This document shows, piece after piece, positions 63,769 through 64,000 of a DNA stretch of 64,000 bases. A program made the translations under genes and the position numbers. The notes under the pieces are model-generated. The model made no database searches. It was given only the letters and a program-made list of their open reading frames with translations, and was not told the origin of the DNA. The stretch is from contig CALJHN010000007.1 of NCBI GenBank assembly GCA_938075455.1, forward strand, positions 1 to 64,000. The letters run 5' to 3'. The stretch comes from an uncultured Flavobacteriales bacterium (GTDB taxonomy: Bacteria > Bacteroidota > Bacteroidia > Flavobacteriales_D > Parvicellaceae). The stretch's first letter is position 1. Each line of letters starts with the position of its first letter.

Positions 63769-64000
63769 ATGGTAATAAAGAACAACAAAACATTAATAAT
63801 TTTTTATTTTTTAATTGCTTACGTTATTTTGCAATTTTTATGGTGGGGATACCATATTTCTTCCTTAACTGAGCAACTCAATAATAGTGAGGATTATATA
63901 GCAAGAAGATTGACCATGATAGCCGGAGAAGGTACGGTCTTTATAATTATTATTTGTTTGGGAGCTTTTTATGTTATTAGATCGTATTATTCTGAAATAA
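63769..64000 (+). CDS. N-terminal part of a membrane protein, probably a sensor histidine kinase (cut by window edge)
   Basis: ATG 63769 opens a frame that runs off the window (77 codons visible). The product has a first membrane helix (LIIFYFLIAYVILQFLWWGY), a short extracytoplasmic stretch of ~25 residues (HISSLTEQLNNSEDYIARR), and a second helix (TVFIIIICLGAFYVI) followed by RSYYSE. Two helices with a short loop, and the AYVILQFLWWGY pattern, resemble the N-terminus of flavobacterial sensor histidine kinases. The catalytic part is outside the window, so this is an inference. Confidence 0.7.
   Translation, partial: MVIKNNKTLIIFYFLIAYVILQFLWWGYHISSLTEQLNNSEDYIARRLTMIAGEGTVFIIIICLGAFYVIRSYYSEI

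Overview
The window is AT-rich, gene-dense DNA (roughly one third G+C by eye) from a member of the Bacteroidota, most likely a free-living, probably aquatic flavobacterium of the order Flavobacteriales. The markers are PorP/SprF, PorZ and the lipoprotein GldH of the type IX secretion system (T9SS) and gliding machinery, several proteins with T9SS C-terminal sorting domains, SprB repeats, Omp28-like proteins, DUF2911 and DUF4837 proteins, and the Bacteroidota promoter pattern (TTG, then TAnnTTTG) in front of tRNA-Phe. Both ends cut genes: a SprB-repeat adhesin on the left, and an N-terminal membrane segment of a probable sensor kinase on the right. I see no insertion sequence, prophage, CRISPR array, rRNA or integrase.

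Layout. 1-3.6 kb: T9SS adhesin plus PorP/SprF partner. 4.0-9.6 kb: a minus-strand four-gene operon (VWA protein, MoxR/ChlI-like AAA+ ATPase, RecD-like helicase, FemAB-GNAT fusion). 9.8-14.4 kb: lineage-specific genes, namely a SPOR protein with tandem and segmental repeats, a small lipoprotein, and a transmembrane protein with a cytoplasmic winged-helix-like tail next to a palindromic operator-like site. 14.4-22.5 kb: tRNA-Arg(CCU) behind metG, then a plus-strand envelope operon (LD-carboxypeptidase, PagL-like barrel, PIG-L deacetylase, a 39-residue membrane protein, a Na+/solute symporter). 22.5-36.4 kb: housekeeping genes (yraN, an RsuA-type pseudouridine synthase, rnc-fabF-acpP, purN, K+ channel, rnhA, SCO1, queuosine-precursor transporter, omega-amidase, fRMsr, yebC, AI-2E family permease). 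36.4-43.2 kb: a cluster of four T9SS cargo genes and tRNA-Arg(UCG). 43.2-50.6 kb: porZ, cvpA, holB, gldH, an aminotransferase and a lytic transglycosylase. 50.6-63.3 kb: envelope and small membrane proteins, comF, MORN protein, LysE family, hflX, threonine-dehydrogenase-like SDR, PlsC-like acyltransferase, pheT. 63.4-64 kb: tRNA-Phe with promoter and terminator, and the right-edge partial gene.

How the genes work together. The clearest theme is the cell surface: T9SS components (PorZ, PorP/SprF, GldH) share the window with at least five likely cargo proteins and with peptidoglycan, LPS and lipid enzymes. Genes are tightly packed. Convergent genes often overlap by a few bases and twice share one TTAA as both stop codons. 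About a fifth of the genes appear to start with TTG.

I did not find a clear-cut, wholly new system. The best candidates for something little described are the repeat-rich SPOR protein, the transmembrane winged-helix protein with its palindromic site, and the 39-residue protein embedded between the deacetylase and symporter genes.
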